Shown in pieces: positions 61,901 through 64,000 of a stretch of 64,000 bases of DNA. The notes beneath the pieces were generated by a model. The model was not told the origin of the DNA. It made no database searches and saw only the letters and a list, made by a program, of their open reading frames with translations. Source of the stretch: Cycas panzhihuaensis. Lineage: Eukaryota > Cycadophyta. The translations under genes were made by a program, and so were the position numbers. The stretch is from assembly GCA_023213395.1 (NCBI GenBank), contig CM041465.1, positions 227,051,741 to 227,115,740 of the forward strand, read 5' to 3'. Each line of letters opens with the position of its first letter. The stretch's first letter is position 1.

Positions 61901-62845
61901 GATCATCGATATAACATGAATTGATGAGAAGAACCCAAGAAAGAGATGGCTAATCAGAGAGAAATAATAATGATAAAGAAATTAAGTATTGCGTGTATCA
62001 ATTGTAACAAAGACACTTGATTAAGATCTACCAAATCACTTAAATTTCATCACCAAATCATCAAGGATAAGTTGCAATGAAAATGCAGAACAAAATAAAA
62101 AATGGTATTGAAATAATTTTTTAAATTACTATAGTCACCTTTTAATTAAAGTGAAATTCATATGACTTGGATTCTAGTAGCTCCTTTCAATATTAGCCTA
62201 ATCACATTGATTATGAATGCATTAAGCCTATTTCATGCTTTATTATTTGTTATTTTTTTATTTTAAAAAATATTAGAGTAATATTTTTTAGTGTTCTCTC
62301 ATTTTTTAATAGTCACGTGGAGAAATAAGTCTTAATGACACATATTACATAGATATAATGAATATTTCCACCAAATTTCATCATATAAACAACACATAGG
62401 TTAGGTATATATATACATGACATGTTTACATGGAGTTGATAAGTTGGATGTGGAAAATCTATTACACATTAATGTTGAGAGTGATGATTTGAGAAAATTA
62501 ATAATAATTTTTAGTGTATGAGGTGCCAACATCTATTAAAAAATATAAAATAGAGTTATATGAAATAAAACTTAAACAATGAAAATATTAAACAAATAGA
62601 TATTCCAAGCATATCAATAAGAACAACTAGAGATACAAGTCTAATGATATACCACTTTTATTAAATTTAGCAATTTACTAAAGAATATACAATAAACACC
62701 ATCTCACAATCATATCAAACCTTTTCATATATACTAATATAGAAGTATATGACGACATAATTTTATATGAAATTGATTAAGAACATTACAATAGAATGGG
62801 TATAAAACCATGTGTTAGAAATACCCCATAAGACCACCAAAAACT
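58971..62845 (+). other. Inverted repeat arm 2: presumed 3' end of element A, LTR-like unit array, end of H'
   Basis: Partner of 41323-45189. An A run at 58985-58997; a purine tract gatctagaggggga (about 60099-60112) that could be A's polypurine tract; the three-copy LTR-like unit in reverse (60200-61750); a minus-strand gag-like remnant (60770-60960); and the remainder of H's 3' LTR in reverse (about 62500-62845). An 84-codon open stretch at 61614-61868 (minus) and its partner at 42306-42560 lie within this repeat and show no recognisable domain. No gene is supported. Confidence 0.55.
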
Positions 62846-63179
62846 TGATGGAGCCGGAGGAGCAGAGCAGGACATCATAACGTTCACATCTTAAGTACAA
62901 TGGCAATTTCCAATAGAATGGCGATGTTGATAAACACCATGGAGGTATTCCCAACCCTTAAATAGAGAATTCGGGGAGGCGTCGGGTGCCATCACCCTAG
63001 CTGCACAACAATTAAGGTTAGTTTAAAAAACATTAAAATAAATAACGGTGATACGTACCTCAAATGAGTGGTCTGTCCGGGTGGCTGTTGAACGGCTCAA
63101 GGTGCCCTAGGGGCCCTCAAAGGTGGCTTTGAGGGGCCCTAAGTGATCTGGCGCATGTACATTGGGATTATTCCCAACA
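62846..63179 (-). repeat. Element G 3' LTR
   Basis: 334 bp on the + strand from TGATGGAGCC to TTCCCAACA (TG...CA). It is followed by the reversed polypurine tract ttctcccccataagcc. Inserted into H's LTR: the sequence left of 62846 (accaaaaact) is continuous with further H LTR in the other copy at 41322/41323. It keeps a tctatttaaggg TATA-like motif in reverse near 62955 and the gtgttgataaacacc-like block (62924-62940) shared with E and D. Confidence 0.82.
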
Positions 63180-64000
63180 TTCTCCCCCATAAGCCCAATG
63201 TGTATGACTCCTAAATCATCTCTGAATTTCTCAAATTTGATTTTTCCCAAGGCCTTTGTAAAAATATCCGTTGTTTGATCTTCGGTGCTATAATAAGTCA
63301 ACTCTATCTCTTCTGCTTGTATAAGTTCCCGAATGAAGTGGTATTGAGTTTTAATATGCTTTGTTCTGCCATGGAATACTAGATTTTTTGTCATTTGTAT
63401 AGCGCTCTAATTGTCACACCAAATTCTAGTGGGACCTTGCTGTTTAATTTGAAAATCCTGTAAGAGTCTTCTTAACCAGATTGATTCACAGGCTCCTAAC
63501 ACTGCAGCTTTATATTATGCTTCAGCTGTGGATAAGGAAACAGTATTTTGTTTCTTTGTACTCCAAGCTACTGCTATTGATCCCATACTAAATGCATAAC
63601 CTGAGGTAGATTTTCTATCATCAACATCACCATTAATCAATCAGATAACCGGATTAAGCGAAACTCGGATGCAGGTTTGTAGTATAACCCAAAGTCTGGA
63701 ATCCCTTTAAGGTATCTGAGGATTCTTTTAGCAGCTTGCCAATGAGATGTCTTTGGATCCTGCATAAATCTAGATACAACACTTATAGAATATGTTATAT
63801 CCGGTTGAGTAGAGGTTAAATAAAGTAGGCTGCCAATCAGTTGTCTATAGTGAGTGGGATCAATTGAAGTTGAGTCATCTGTCTTAGAGAGTTTAATTCC
63901 AATTTCACGGTATTGACAATGGTTTACAGTTTGTCATATTAAATCTTTGTAGAAGGTCTAATATATATTTACGTTGAGAGATAAATATTCCTTGTTTATC
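63180..64000 (-). pseudogene. Element G copia RNase H and RT end, continuing past the window
   Basis: Minus strand: the last 95 codons are open (63394-63107, running past the polypurine tract into the LTR) with HIKTQYHFIRELIQAEEIEL, YYSTEDQTTDIFTKALGK and KFEKFRDDLGVI, the copia RNase H C-terminus. Upstream are FQIKQQGPTRIWCDN-like, AISWSxKK-like blocks and, near 63850-63700, LIGSLLYLTSTQPDITYSI and HWQAAKRILRYLKGIPDFGL at the RT/RNase H boundary. A few stops (for example before SAIQMTKNLVF). Less decayed than C or H. The rest of G lies beyond 64000. Confidence 0.85.

Noticed and set aside
1-64000. Host protein-coding genes
   Set aside because: Every domain recognised on either strand belongs to a retroelement. 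The remaining gaps are leaders, LTRs or unassigned AT-rich repeat with no supported exon structure.

Overview
The window is plant nuclear DNA made almost entirely of nested retrotransposons; I find no credible host gene, structural RNA gene or CRISPR array. The element types (Tat-like and chromodomain Ty3/gypsy, Ty1/copia, an L1-type LINE with an RNase H tail, tRNA-iMet primer sites) point to a large repeat-rich plant genome. A gymnosperm or a big-genome monocot is plausible, but the species cannot be told from this sequence. Elements are named here by letter.

Layer structure. The base is an old Ty3/gypsy element A on the + strand. Its pol gene survives in three pieces (10327-11888, 24664-24837, 58515-about 58970) separated by younger insertions. 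At the left, a GC-rich, younger Tat-like gypsy element T (1-10326, minus strand, two LTRs of about 1.9 kb, most of pol deleted) abuts A inside its reverse transcriptase. Element B, a chromodomain gypsy element (11889-24663, +), sits in A's integrase and carries a 5.9-kb LINE (16464-22376, minus) in its RNase H, with a 19-bp target duplication. Element E (minus; outer ends 24838 and 58509; exact TATAA target duplication) sits further along A's integrase. E holds copia element C (25072-31304, +) in its 3' LTR and element D (+; outer ends 32003 and 55835; exact TACTT duplication) in its gag.

D and E belong to one non-autonomous copia-derived family. Each has a short gag fused directly to the last part of RNase H, a leader of more than 2 kb, and LTRs of about 270-334 bp.

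The main discovery is at 35781-55604. D's 3' LTR is split, and 19.8 kb lies inside it. From 41323 to 55593 this insert is a reverse-complement copy of the sequence on both sides (29165-35780 and 55605-62845). It contains second copies of A's integrase end, all of E's 5' half, a complete D (D') and part of C (C'). Its ends cut through unrelated elements, and its right junction has a 14-bp templated filler, so it looks like a break-repair inverted segmental duplication rather than a transposition. The first part of the insert (35781-41322) holds copia fragments F and H; their partner copy should lie to the right of this window, beyond copia element G (62846 onward), which inserted after the duplication.

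All coding regions are decayed, mostly by G:C to A:T stop codons in the AT-rich layers and by small indels in T. Nothing here is expected to make a functional protein, but the long inverted arms could produce double-stranded RNA.
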